Of a DNA stretch of 64,000 nt, positions 36,369-44,143 are shown one piece after another. This DNA comes from Flavobacterium chilense (GTDB taxonomy: Bacteria; Bacteroidota; Bacteroidia; Flavobacteriales; Flavobacteriaceae), in contig NZ_LSYT01000008.1 of NCBI RefSeq assembly GCF_001602525.1, forward strand, positions 1 to 64,000, read 5' to 3'. Every line of letters starts with the position of its first letter. Position 1 is the first letter of the stretch. The notes under the pieces are model-generated. The model made no database searches and had not been told where the DNA came from. It saw only the letters and a program-made list of their open reading frames with translations. The translations under genes were made by a program, and so were the position numbers.

Positions 36369-37043
36369 TTGTCTTTTATTCTCAATATCGAAACAGCGAC
36401 CAAAAATTGTTCAGTCTCAATTGCTAAAAATGGAGAAACTATTTTGTGTAAAGAAATCGCTGAAGAAGGGTATTCGCATGCCGAAAAACTACATGTTTTT
36501 ATTGAAGAAGTTATTGCAGAATCAGGAATTTCAGTTCAGGATTTAGTTGCAGTAGCAGTAAGTCAGGGTCCGGGATCTTATACTGGTTTACGAATTGGTG
36601 TTTCTGCTGCAAAAGGATTGTGTTTTGCATTAAACATTCCGTTAATTGCTGTTGATACATTGCAAACTCTGGCTTCTCAGGCTCAGGTTTCAGATGGTAA
36701 AATTATTCCAATGCTGGATGCACGACGAATGGAAGTGTACAGCGAAATTTTTAATGCCAGCTTAGAAGTAGAAAGAGCAATTCAGGCAGAAATAATTACC
36801 GAAGAATCTTTTACAGGCTATACAGAAACAATCTATTTTGTTGGTGATTGTGCAGAGAAGTGCAAGCCGATTTTAACAAAAGAAAATTTTGTCTTTTTAG
36901 AAGAAATCAAATACCCTTCAGCATCTGCAATGAGCAAGATTAGCTATGATAAATACCAAAAAAGCGACACGGTAGATGTCGCTTATTTTGAACCTTATTA
37001 TTTAAAAGATTTTATGATGGCACCTCCATCAAAAAAACAATAA
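36369..37043 (+). CDS. tsaB: tRNA t6A37 synthesis protein TsaB
   Basis: 224 residues, TTG start (MSFILNIETATKNCSVSIA). It is an ASKHA-fold partner of TsaD: AVSQGPGSYTGLRIGVSAAK is the diagnostic N-terminal motif. TsaB, TsaD and TsaE transfer threonylcarbamoyl to A37 of ANN-decoding tRNAs. It is short like most TsaB proteins and lacks the metal site of TsaD. It stands alone between a hairpin repeat and a second hairpin. Confidence 0.94.
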   Translation: MSFILNIETATKNCSVSIAKNGETILCKEIAEEGYSHAEKLHVFIEEVIAESGISVQDLVAVAVSQGPGSYTGLRIGVSAAKGLCFALNIPLIAVDTLQTLASQAQVSDGKIIPMLDARRMEVYSEIFNASLEVERAIQAEIITEESFTGYTETIYFVGDCAEKCKPILTKENFVFLEEIKYPSASAMSKISYDKYQKSDTVDVAYFEPYYLKDFMMAPPSKKQ

Positions 37044-37060
37044 AACTATTTATTTTTTAT

Positions 37061-37101
37061 TTCAGCATTAAGAGATTAAGTATAAAACTCTTAATGCTGA
37101 A
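37061..37101. terminator. Bidirectional terminator-like hairpin between tsaB and mscS
   Basis: TTCAGCATTAAGAG pairs perfectly with CTCTTAATGCTGAA (14-bp stem, 13-nt loop). It lies between convergent genes; the T-rich stretches nearby are weak. Confidence 0.6.
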
Positions 37102-37159
37102 ATCAATTATTCTCTTTTGTTTTAGTAACGTTTTTCAATCCTTGTAAAAAAAACTTCAT

Positions 37160-37972
37160 TTATTTTTGAAGTGTAAACGGCTGAACAGAGATACCTGCTT
37201 CGTCTAAAGCTGTTTTACAATTTTCTAAAGTTTCAGAGAAAACAGCCCCGTAATTAGCATTTTTTGCCCATGGACGTACTGCAAAATCTACAGAACTTGC
37301 CGATAGGTTTTTTACGAAAACTTCTGGTGCCGGTTTTTTAAGTACTTTAGGATTCTTGTTTAGAACCTCTAGCAAAACATCTTTTGCCTTCTTGATATCA
37401 GAGTCATAAGAAACCGAAAATGTCAGGTCGGCCCTTCTTTCTCCCTGCATAGAGTAATTGATAATTGTTCCGTTCGATAAAGCTCCGTTTGGTACAAAAA
37501 CCGTTTGGTTGTTTCCTGTAAGCATTTTGGTTACAAAAATCTGAATTTCTAATACAGTTGCAATCACTCCTTGTGCCTCGATCGTATCACCCACTTTAAA
37601 AGGTTTAAAAACGATAATAAGCATTCCTCCGGCAAAGTTAGAAAGCGAGCCTTGTAATGACAAACCAACTGCAAGTCCCATTGCTCCTAAAATGGCAACA
37701 AATGATGAAGTTTCGATACCGAGTTTGGAGATAAAAGTAACAAACAATAAAATTCGGAGTGCCCATATTAAGATATCCGAAAGGAATTTTGTCAAGGTAG
37801 GATCCAGGTTTCTCTGAACCATTACTTTGGTAATAATTCTGTTTATTAATCGGATGGCATAGATACCAACAAATAAGATAATAAAGGCAGAGACTAATTT
37901 GGGAGCATAATCAACCAATACGTCAATAAATTTAGTAATGTAACTGCTAAGTTGTTCCGGACTCATGTTCAT
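37160..37972 (-). CDS. Small-conductance mechanosensitive channel, MscS family
   Basis: 270 residues with three N-terminal membrane helices (about 18-38, 61-80, 90-112). TM3 has the glycine/alanine-rich pore pattern ILGAMGLAVGLSLQGSLSNFAG. The MscS beta domain follows (FKPFKVGDTIEAQGVIATV) and then the C-terminal cytoplasmic domain. It releases osmolytes on hypo-osmotic shock. It is a single gene with an unusual leader: a -7 box (38022-38029) followed by a terminator-like hairpin. Confidence 0.95.
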   Translation of the reverse strand: MNMSPEQLSSYITKFIDVLVDYAPKLVSAFIILFVGIYAIRLINRIITKVMVQRNLDPTLTKFLSDILIWALRILLFVTFISKLGIETSSFVAILGAMGLAVGLSLQGSLSNFAGGMLIIVFKPFKVGDTIEAQGVIATVLEIQIFVTKMLTGNNQTVFVPNGALSNGTIINYSMQGERRADLTFSVSYDSDIKKAKDVLLEVLNKNPKVLKKPAPEVFVKNLSASSVDFAVRPWAKNANYGAVFSETLENCKTALDEAGISVQPFTLQK

Positions 37973-37982
37973 GTTTTTTGAA

Positions 37983-38009
37983 TAAAAAAAACCTTCTCAA
38001 TGAGAAGGT
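37983..38009 (-). terminator. Terminator-like hairpin just before mscS
   Basis: On the minus strand ACCTTCTC-ATT-GAGAAGGT is followed by eight T's. It ends the upstream 38059-38463 gene but is also downstream of the TATATTTG box, so it may be an attenuator of mscS. Confidence 0.8.
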
Positions 38010-38021
38010 ATATTGGTAGTG

Positions 38022-38029
38022 CAAATATA
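38022..38029 (-). promoter_or_regulatory. -7 box candidate for mscS
   Basis: TATATTTG on the minus strand, 49 bp before the mscS start, upstream of the hairpin. Confidence 0.45.
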
Positions 38030-38058
38030 AATATTTCTTTGGATAAGAAAAAGAGTTC

Positions 38059-38463
38059 TTATTCCTTATCAGTTGCTGTATCGTTGATTTCATCTATGGC
38101 TGTTTCTGCTTTTTCGCTGGTATCAGCAGTATGCGAAACAACTGTTTGTGTAGCTTCAGAAGCATCTGTCGTTTTTTCTTTTACCGTATCAATTACATCA
38201 CTGATCGAATCCGATGCTTTTTCGACATATTCGCTTACAATGTCTTTAGCCTTGGTTGCATATTCTGCAGCACTATCTAGTATAGGCTCTGAAGCTTCTT
38301 TTGCTTTTGCAATAGTTTCTTCTGCAAATGTTTCGGCTTTTTCAATGTAAGGAGCTGCTGCTTCTTTGGCTTCTTCAAGCTTAATTTCGGCTTGAGTTGC
38401 CAAATCTGATGTTGTGTCTTTGGCTTTGCCAAATAAATTTGAAAAAAATGATGATAATCCCAT
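38059..38463 (-). CDS. Alanine/glutamate/lysine-rich helical protein
   Basis: 134 residues from ATG 38463 (MGLSSFFSNLFGKAKD); an in-frame ATG 30 bp further up gives an unlikely N-terminus. The sequence is almost entirely amphipathic helix with 11-residue-like periodicity (KLEEAKEAAAPYIEKAETF, SEYVEKASDSISDVIDTV), like apolipoprotein or YtxH-type proteins. There is no signal peptide or membrane segment. It may bind membranes or act in stress; that is inference from composition. The long opposite-strand frame here is a composition artefact. Confidence 0.75.
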   Translation of the reverse strand: MGLSSFFSNLFGKAKDTTSDLATQAEIKLEEAKEAAAPYIEKAETFAEETIAKAKEASEPILDSAAEYATKAKDIVSEYVEKASDSISDVIDTVKEKTTDASEATQTVVSHTADTSEKAETAIDEINDTATDKE

Positions 38464-38560
38464 AGGTATAATATTGATTGGTTTAGAATACAATATTAAC
38501 CATTTTTATTGCATTTATTTGGTTTAATTGTTTGAAAATTAAGTAAATATGCTTTTAATA

Positions 38561-38588
38561 AAAAAGCGCCTCATTTAAGGCGCTTTTT
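38561..38588. terminator. Bidirectional terminator after the NfuA-like gene
   Basis: AAAAAGCGCCT pairs with AGGCGCTTTTT around CATTTA; A- and T-runs on both sides serve both strands. Confidence 0.9.
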
Positions 38589-38608
38589 ATTTTTTATCGA
38601 ATAAAAAT

Positions 38609-39508
38609 TTATGCATTTAAAGCTTCTACTTTAATAGCTTCGTCATTTAGCATGCTTTTTAGCATATTTTCGATTCCGCTTTTTAAGGTAAAAGTAGATG
38701 AAGGACATCCGCTGCAAGCTCCTTGTAGAATAACTTTTACAGTTTTGTCATCTTCATTATATGAATCAAAAGCAATATTCCCACCGTCAGCAGCTACTGC
38801 AGGTTTTACATATTCTTCTAAGATATTAATGATTTGTTGTGAAGTAACGTCCAGTTTGTCAAAAGCTTCATCTTTAGTAATATCGTTTTTAGTAGTCACT
38901 TCAATCAGGCTTTCATCCAGAACGGTTCCTCCGTTTTCGATAAATTGTTTGATAAACGTTCTTAATTCCAAGGTGATTTCCTGCCAGTCGTTGATTTCGT
39001 ACTTAGTAACAGAAATGTAATTTTCGTCAATAAAAACCTCTTTTACATAAGGAAATTTGAATAATTCCTGTGCCAACGGAGAAGAAGCCGTTTGATCAAT
39101 GTTTTTGTATTCAACAGCATTACGGGTTAACATTCTGCTTACAACAAATTTTAAAGCAGCAGGATTAGGAGTTGTTTCTCCATAAACTGTAATAGGTTGC
39201 TTTTTAGCCTGGTTTTCATCAGCTTTTACAATAACTCCACCTTTGTCTACAAAGGCTGCAATTTGATCTGCTACATCCTCTTTTACATCATTCCAGTCTA
39301 CAATGCTGTATCTTTCGATTGCGATAAAGTTTCCTGAAATATAAACTGTTTTTACAAACGGAAGGTAAAATAATTGCTGTGCTAAAGGTGATGCTTGTGC
39401 TTCATCTATATTTTTGAACTCAAAGTTTTGATTTTGAGTAATGAAATCTTCAAATTCGAATTTTAATATGGTAGGATTTTGAGTTTCTTTTATGGTGATT
39501 TTTGTCAT
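38609..39508 (-). CDS. NifU/NfuA-like iron-sulfur carrier with two Nfu N-terminal domains
   Basis: 299 residues. Two repeats of the Nfu_N scaffold are visible: TQNPTILKFEF (about 8-95) and TPNPAALKFVVSRM (about 107-195), each with SPLAQ-LF near the middle. The C-terminal NifU domain (about 215-299) has the cluster-binding cysteines C265 and C268 in GACSGCPSST. It is a cytoplasmic carrier that passes Fe-S clusters to target enzymes. Single Nfu_N is the usual arrangement; the duplication is typical of some Bacteroidota. It has its own promoter box (39525-39532). Confidence 0.92.
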   Translation of the reverse strand: MTKITIKETQNPTILKFEFEDFITQNQNFEFKNIDEAQASPLAQQLFYLPFVKTVYISGNFIAIERYSIVDWNDVKEDVADQIAAFVDKGGVIVKADENQAKKQPITVYGETTPNPAALKFVVSRMLTRNAVEYKNIDQTASSPLAQELFKFPYVKEVFIDENYISVTKYEINDWQEITLELRTFIKQFIENGGTVLDESLIEVTTKNDITKDEAFDKLDVTSQQIINILEEYVKPAVAADGGNIAFDSYNEDDKTVKVILQGACSGCPSSTFTLKSGIENMLKSMLNDEAIKVEALNA

Positions 39509-39524
39509 GATTTGTAATTTTTCA

Positions 39525-39532
39525 CAAATTTA
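39525..39532 (-). promoter_or_regulatory. -7 box of the NfuA-like gene
   Basis: TAAATTTG on the minus strand, 16 bp before the start codon. Confidence 0.5.
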
Positions 39533-39652
39533 GTAAAGTTATTTTCTACTAATACCTATATTTGGTTTTTTAATAAAATAATTAAGACTCTTTTCAAATA
39601 AATCGTATTAAATTATTAAGAGTGTAAAATATATTTAAACAAAATTGCCTTT

Positions 39653-40642
39653 ATGAAATTTAGAATCAAGGTTTTATTTCTTTTCTTAATCGTTTCGTTT
39701 TATTCTTACTCGCAAGAGGGAATTCCGGTTTACTCCGATTATTTATCAGATAATTATTACTTGATTCACCCTTCTATGGCAGGTGCGGCAAATTGCGCAA
39801 AAATAAGACTGACAGCCAGAAAACAATGGTTTGGTCAGGAAGATGCACCAACACTTCAGACTTTAAGTTTTAATGGCAGAATTGGAGAACGATCCGGTGC
39901 CGGAATTATTGTTTTTAATGATAAAAACGGATATCATTCCCAAAAAGGTGTAAAGGTTACTTATGCACATCATATCATGTTTTCCAGAGACGAATTAGAT
40001 TTAAATCAGCTTTCATTTGGTATGAGTGGTGGTATAATTCAAAGTCAGTTAGACGAGACAAAATTTGGCGGAACTTTTGATCCAATCGTTTTTGGTTCTA
40101 TTCAAAAAGACTCTTATTTTAATGTTGATGTTGGAGCTTCATATAATTATCTTGATTTTTATGCTCACGCTACAGTTCAGGGATTACTTGAAACCAGAAG
40201 GCAATTATATACAGAATACGAAAGCGACAATTTAAGAAAGTTTCTTTTTAGTGCCGGATATGTTTTTGGAAAGCGTAATAATGTTACCTGGGAACCTTCG
40301 ATATTATTTCAGGTATTTGATAAGACAAAAGAGAAATCTATAGATTTGAATTTAAAAGCCTATAAAAACGTAGATTTTGGCAGTATCTGGGCAGCATTAT
40401 CATACAGAAGAAGTTTTGATGGTACACAATACAGCACAACAAGTGGAGTAGCGGCTCAAAAACTGCAATATATTACACCTATTATTGGTATTAATTACAA
40501 TAATTTTATGTTTGCTTATACGTATTCGCAAGTTACTGGCGATGTGAAATTTGATACAGGCGGATACCATCAGATTACTCTTGGAATTAATTTATTTTGT
40601 AAAAAGGAACGTTACGACTGTAATTGTCCTGCAATTAACTAA
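39653..40642 (+). CDS. Orphan PorP/SprF family outer-membrane protein
   Basis: 329 residues with a signal peptide (about 1-20, FYSYSQ). It keeps the family pattern: DNYYLIHPSMAGAANCAK, RKQWFGQEDAPTLQTLS and barrel strands to the end. It differs from the usual member by a cysteine-rich C-terminus (FCKKERYDCNCP) and by lacking an adjacent large surface-protein gene; the next gene is a carbonic anhydrase. It may serve a substrate encoded elsewhere. Confidence 0.9.
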   Translation: MKFRIKVLFLFLIVSFYSYSQEGIPVYSDYLSDNYYLIHPSMAGAANCAKIRLTARKQWFGQEDAPTLQTLSFNGRIGERSGAGIIVFNDKNGYHSQKGVKVTYAHHIMFSRDELDLNQLSFGMSGGIIQSQLDETKFGGTFDPIVFGSIQKDSYFNVDVGASYNYLDFYAHATVQGLLETRRQLYTEYESDNLRKFLFSAGYVFGKRNNVTWEPSILFQVFDKTKEKSIDLNLKAYKNVDFGSIWAALSYRRSFDGTQYSTTSGVAAQKLQYITPIIGINYNNFMFAYTYSQVTGDVKFDTGGYHQITLGINLFCKKERYDCNCPAIN

Positions 40643-40651
40643 AACTTTATT

Positions 40652-41170
40652 ATGCTGATTAAATCTGTAAACGGAAAAACACCTTTGATTCCAGAGGATT
40701 GTTATGTTGCTGAAAATGCTACAATTGTAGGTGATGTTGTTTTTGGTGATTCCTGCAGCGTTTGGTTTAATGCTGTTATACGTGGCGATGTGAACTTCAT
40801 TTCAATAGGAAACAAAGTAAATATACAAGATGGCGCGATTATTCATTGTACCTATCAAAAACATCCTACGATTATTGGAAACAATGTATCAATAGGACAT
40901 AATGCAATTGTTCACGGCTGTACGATTCACGACAATGTATTGATAGGAATGGGCGCTATTGTAATGGACAATTGTGTGGTAGAAAGTAATTCTATTATTG
41001 CAGCAGGCGCTGTGGTCACTCAAAATACGGTAGTGGCTTCGGGTACTATTTATGCAGGTGTTCCGGCAAAAAAAGTAAAAGATATTGATCAGTCTGATTT
41101 TGCAGGTGAAATTGAACGTATTTCGAACAATTATGTAATGTATTCGGGTTGGTTTAAAAACGAAGAATAA
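40652..41170 (+). CDS. Gamma-class carbonic anhydrase family protein
   Basis: 172 residues, left-handed beta-helix of hexapeptide repeats. The metal ligands are H65, H83 and H88 in GAIIHCTYQKHP and IGHNAIVHGC, matching the Zn/Fe site of Cam. Members hydrate CO2 or act as scaffold proteins, and not all are active, so activity is not certain. It follows the PorP/SprF gene by 9 bp and ends one base before the LytTR gene on the other strand. Confidence 0.94.
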   Translation: MLIKSVNGKTPLIPEDCYVAENATIVGDVVFGDSCSVWFNAVIRGDVNFISIGNKVNIQDGAIIHCTYQKHPTIIGNNVSIGHNAIVHGCTIHDNVLIGMGAIVMDNCVVESNSIIAAGAVVTQNTVVASGTIYAGVPAKKVKDIDQSDFAGEIERISNNYVMYSGWFKNEE

Positions 41171-41887
41171 TTATAAATTGATTCTTTCGAAGAAAGCATT
41201 TTTATAACTTTCACTAATTGGAATTCTTTTATCGCTAATCAAAACTTTATTTTTTTGTATTGATTTTACATGTTTTATATTGATAATATAAGACCTGTGA
41301 ATTCGCGAAAACCCTTTGCTTGAAAGTAAATTTTCAAGTTTTATTAAACTAATCAGCGTCAGTGTAAACTTATTGTCGGTAGTGTAAATCTTTACATAAT
41401 CTTTTAAGCCTTCTATAAAAAGAATATCTGAAAAATTCATTTTTACATTTTCATATTCGGCTCTGACAAACATAAAATCCTGCTCTAATTCTGGTGCAGT
41501 TGTACTTTCAGAAATAGCCTGAATTGCTGCAGCCGGATTTAAAATTTGTTGTGCTCTGACAACTGATTTTAAAAAACGATGAAACGGAATTGGTTTTACC
41601 AGATAATCTACAGCTCCAAGATTAAAACCTTCTACAGCATAATCGGAATAAGCAGTTGTAAAAATTACCAAGGGCTTTTTTTCAATCGTATTTAAAAAAT
41701 CAATTCCCGAGAAATGTGGCATCTGGATGTCCAGAAAAATCAAATCAACACTATTTTGATTGATAAAAGAAACGGCATCAATTGCATTGTTAAAAGTACT
41801 CACTAATTCGAGTGAATCTACTTTTCGAACAAAATCTTCCAGCAACTCAACTGCTAAAGGTTCATCGTCTATAATTACACATTTCAT
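41171..41887 (-). CDS. LytTR-family response regulator
   Basis: 238 residues. The receiver domain (1-120) has the phosphoacceptor D53 in DLIFLDIQMP, acidic pair D7-D8 in VIIDDEPLAVE and K98 in DYLVKPI. The LytTR DNA-binding domain follows (about 140-238, RIHRSYIINIKHVKSIQ). Its likely kinase is the LytS-type protein at 42710, two genes upstream. A separate TACTTTTG box sits at 41923-41930, so it can be transcribed alone. LytTR sites are not identifiable here by eye. Confidence 0.95.
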   Translation of the reverse strand: MKCVIIDDEPLAVELLEDFVRKVDSLELVSTFNNAIDAVSFINQNSVDLIFLDIQMPHFSGIDFLNTIEKKPLVIFTTAYSDYAVEGFNLGAVDYLVKPIPFHRFLKSVVRAQQILNPAAAIQAISESTTAPELEQDFMFVRAEYENVKMNFSDILFIEGLKDYVKIYTTDNKFTLTLISLIKLENLLSSKGFSRIHRSYIINIKHVKSIQKNKVLISDKRIPISESYKNAFFERINL

Positions 41888-41922
41888 TTGTTGGAAATTA
41901 AGTTTAAAAAAGTTTTAGGGTC

Positions 41923-41930
41923 AAAAGTAG
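41923..41930 (-). promoter_or_regulatory. -7 box of the LytTR gene
   Basis: TACTTTTG on the minus strand, 35 bp before the start. It is identical to the box at 46013-46020 that begins the rest of the cluster, which may mean both are read by the same sigma factor; this is weak evidence. Confidence 0.5.
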
Positions 41931-41986
41931 TTTTAAACCAGTAATTTAAGTTTTAAAATTATCATAAAATACTGATAAGATAAAAA

Positions 41987-42697
41987 CTATCCGTTTACAG
42001 TAATGGTTTTGCTTAGGGTGTAACCATCTGTTAAATTGCCTGTTAGGGTGGCTAATTCATCAGCCAGACTATCTGAAAAAACATTGTCTTTGGTGTTCGA
42101 AGTGTCGGCCTGACCGTGAGCGGCATAGTTTGCACTCGAATATACTGTACTCGAAACATTCTCCGGAAAAGCAATTTGAGTGACCAGTAATGACGATCCG
42201 CTATTGCTTAAAACTTCGACATGAACATGTGGTGCCCTGCCTTGATACCAACCCGGGAATATGGAAATAAAAGATACTTCGCCTTTGGTATTAGTAGTTT
42301 GTCTTCCTCTTAAAAAATGCACCGAAGTATAATCGGTTTGCTGCATAGAAGTTCCGCCATATTCAGAATAATTGCCGTCTTTGTCGCAATGCCAGACATC
42401 AACTAATACGCCGGCTAATGGAGCGCAATTATTATTTTTATTTTCAATGACTAAATTTATAAGCAAAGCAATTCCAACACGGTCAGATTTTATGTTTTCT
42501 AAAACCAGCTGGCTTGGTGTTTTAATAGGAAAGGGGCCTTTTGTTTCCGATGGAGAAATTGTACAGCTCCCATCTCCGGAAGCAGCCGTATCTGTATGAT
42601 CATTGTCATTTTTAGAACAAGATTCTAACAATTGAGAAGCTGTTGCCAGTGAAGCAATTCCTAAAAAACCATTTCGGATGAATCTTTTTCTGTCCAT
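41987..42697 (-). CDS. Intradiol dioxygenase-like lipoprotein
   Basis: 236 residues. The N-terminus MDRKRFIRNGFLGIASLA resembles a Tat-like export signal, with a lipobox-like LLESCS soon after, so it is probably a lipoprotein. The core matches the intradiol ring-cleavage dioxygenase C-domain: ETKGPFP, WHCDKDGNYSEYG, and PGWYQGRAPHVHVEV. Two tyrosines (in GNYSEY and PGWYQGR) and two histidines (APHVHV) could be the Fe(III) ligands. Secreted homologues of catechol dioxygenases exist, but the substrate here is unknown. It lies between the kinase and regulator genes. Confidence 0.85.
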   Translation of the reverse strand: MDRKRFIRNGFLGIASLATASQLLESCSKNDNDHTDTAASGDGSCTISPSETKGPFPIKTPSQLVLENIKSDRVGIALLINLVIENKNNNCAPLAGVLVDVWHCDKDGNYSEYGGTSMQQTDYTSVHFLRGRQTTNTKGEVSFISIFPGWYQGRAPHVHVEVLSNSGSSLLVTQIAFPENVSSTVYSSANYAAHGQADTSNTKDNVFSDSLADELATLTGNLTDGYTLSKTITVNG

Positions 42698-42709
42698 AAT
42701 TAATTAAGT

Positions 42710-43810
42710 TTAATGTATTGCAGTTTGAATCTTGTCTAATTCGAGATTCAGGTGCACACGATAATATTGATTGTCTTGTGTTATAGTAAGCTGGTGCGCA
42801 TTTGGATAAAGCAAATCAAGTCGGTTTTGAATGTTTACCAATCCAATTCCTGAATTTTCAGGGTCTTTTACATAATTTTCAATCGTATTTTCTATCCAGA
42901 AATCAAGACTGTTATCCAGTATAAAAACCTTGATTTTTACGTGAGCAGCACCTTTGTAATCTGTTCCGTATTTGAATGCATTTTCGACAAATGAAATCAG
43001 TAATAGCGGTTCAATATGTTTGTTTTTGGTGTCGCCATGTACATTGATCACAATGTCTTCGATATTGTTAAGTCTGAGCTTTTGCAGCTCGATATAATTC
43101 TGAATGTAATTGATTTCTTTTTCTAAAGCCACCGTTTTATTATCGGTTTCATACAGCATATACCGCATTAACTCTGATAATGTTACGATGGCATCAGGAA
43201 CCAAATCAGATTTTTTATGAGCCAGAGAGTAAATACTATTTAAGGAATTAAATAAAAAATGCGGATTGGTTTGTTTTCGCAAATAGATTAATTCAGTATT
43301 TGTTCGATGAGTCTCAGCAATTAGTTTGTTTTGTTGGTTGTTATAAAATTCTGTAAGCGTTCTGATAATTGCGCTAATCGTAATAATTAAAATATAAAAG
43401 AAAGACGGTCCAATTTTAAAAAATAAAGGTTGTCTCGTTGCCATTACGCCTCTAATATTCGTTCTCTTGTAGATTAATTTAAGATCTTCAGGAGGAATCA
43501 TTCTGGGTCTGATATGCTTGAATTCCGGGATAAAATAATTAATCCTGATAATCATAAAAATGGCAATTAAAACCAGAACAAATACAAAATAGAGCCAGTA
43601 TTTTTTCTGTAAAAGCAAAGCAGGTACCAAATAAAAATAATTCAGATAAAACAAAATAATTCCCGTGAACCATTGTGCATAAAAATCATTATTGATCTTA
43701 AACGGACTTTCATAAAACTGAATTAATGAAGTCAGAATAAAGAAGATCCATATCATGCAATGGAATAAAATTTTATTTGAGTTTGTATTTCTGATGGTAT
43801 CTATTTTCAT
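42710..43810 (-). CDS. LytS-type sensor histidine kinase
   Basis: 366 residues. Four membrane helices are plausible (about 12-32, 45-65, 71-91, 133-153) with no large extracellular domain. The His_kinase domain has phosphoacceptor H184 in KQTNPHFLFNSLNSIYS and the ATP-binding region ENAFKYGTDYKG and GIGLVNIQNRLDLLYPN. It probably phosphorylates the LytTR regulator at 41171. Its start follows the DUF4907 stop directly, indicating translational coupling. The short periplasmic loops suggest that sensing depends on a partner, perhaps the lipoproteins in the same operon. Confidence 0.94.
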   Translation of the reverse strand: MKIDTIRNTNSNKILFHCMIWIFFILTSLIQFYESPFKINNDFYAQWFTGIILFYLNYFYLVPALLLQKKYWLYFVFVLVLIAIFMIIRINYFIPEFKHIRPRMIPPEDLKLIYKRTNIRGVMATRQPLFFKIGPSFFYILIITISAIIRTLTEFYNNQQNKLIAETHRTNTELIYLRKQTNPHFLFNSLNSIYSLAHKKSDLVPDAIVTLSELMRYMLYETDNKTVALEKEINYIQNYIELQKLRLNNIEDIVINVHGDTKNKHIEPLLLISFVENAFKYGTDYKGAAHVKIKVFILDNSLDFWIENTIENYVKDPENSGIGLVNIQNRLDLLYPNAHQLTITQDNQYYRVHLNLELDKIQTAIH

Positions 43811-44143
43811 TTATAATTTTATTTTTAATAAAATTAAATCATTTTTGGTTACCGTTGGCGATATGTTTTTGTTGAGTTTGTTTACAACTAAATTGCCCAC
43901 TTTTAATGCATCTTTTTCTGTCGAAAAACTTTTGGCAGCACTTATTGCCGGAATAATGGATTGCTTAATTATAATTTTATTCTTATAAGTAATGGTGTAT
44001 CCCCAGCCAAAAGCTGTTTTAAAAGATTCTGTTTTTAAAGGTTCACTTTTTGCGCAGGCAATAAATTGTATAACCAATAAAGCAAGTAATAAACTCTTCT
44101 GGATTTTACCCCAGAAGAATTGTCTTTTGATATTAATTGTCAT
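43811..44143 (-). CDS. DUF4907 family lipoprotein
   Basis: 110 residues with a lipoprotein signal ending FIACAKSE (C30). The rest is the DUF4907 pattern GWGYTITYKNKIIIKQSIIPA followed by FSTEKDALKVGNLVVNKL. The family has no known function. Its start overlaps the Kelch gene by 11 bp and its stop abuts the kinase start, so all three are tightly coupled. Confidence 0.85.
   Translation of the reverse strand: MTINIKRQFFWGKIQKSLLLALLVIQFIACAKSEPLKTESFKTAFGWGYTITYKNKIIIKQSIIPAISAAKSFSTEKDALKVGNLVVNKLNKNISPTVTKNDLILLKIKL

Noticed and set aside
38000..38350. A 116-codon plus-strand frame opposite the helical protein
   Set aside because: It mirrors the Ala/Glu/Lys-rich gene on the other strand, giving a Ser/Val-rich product with no domain; it also crosses the hairpin and promoter box region.
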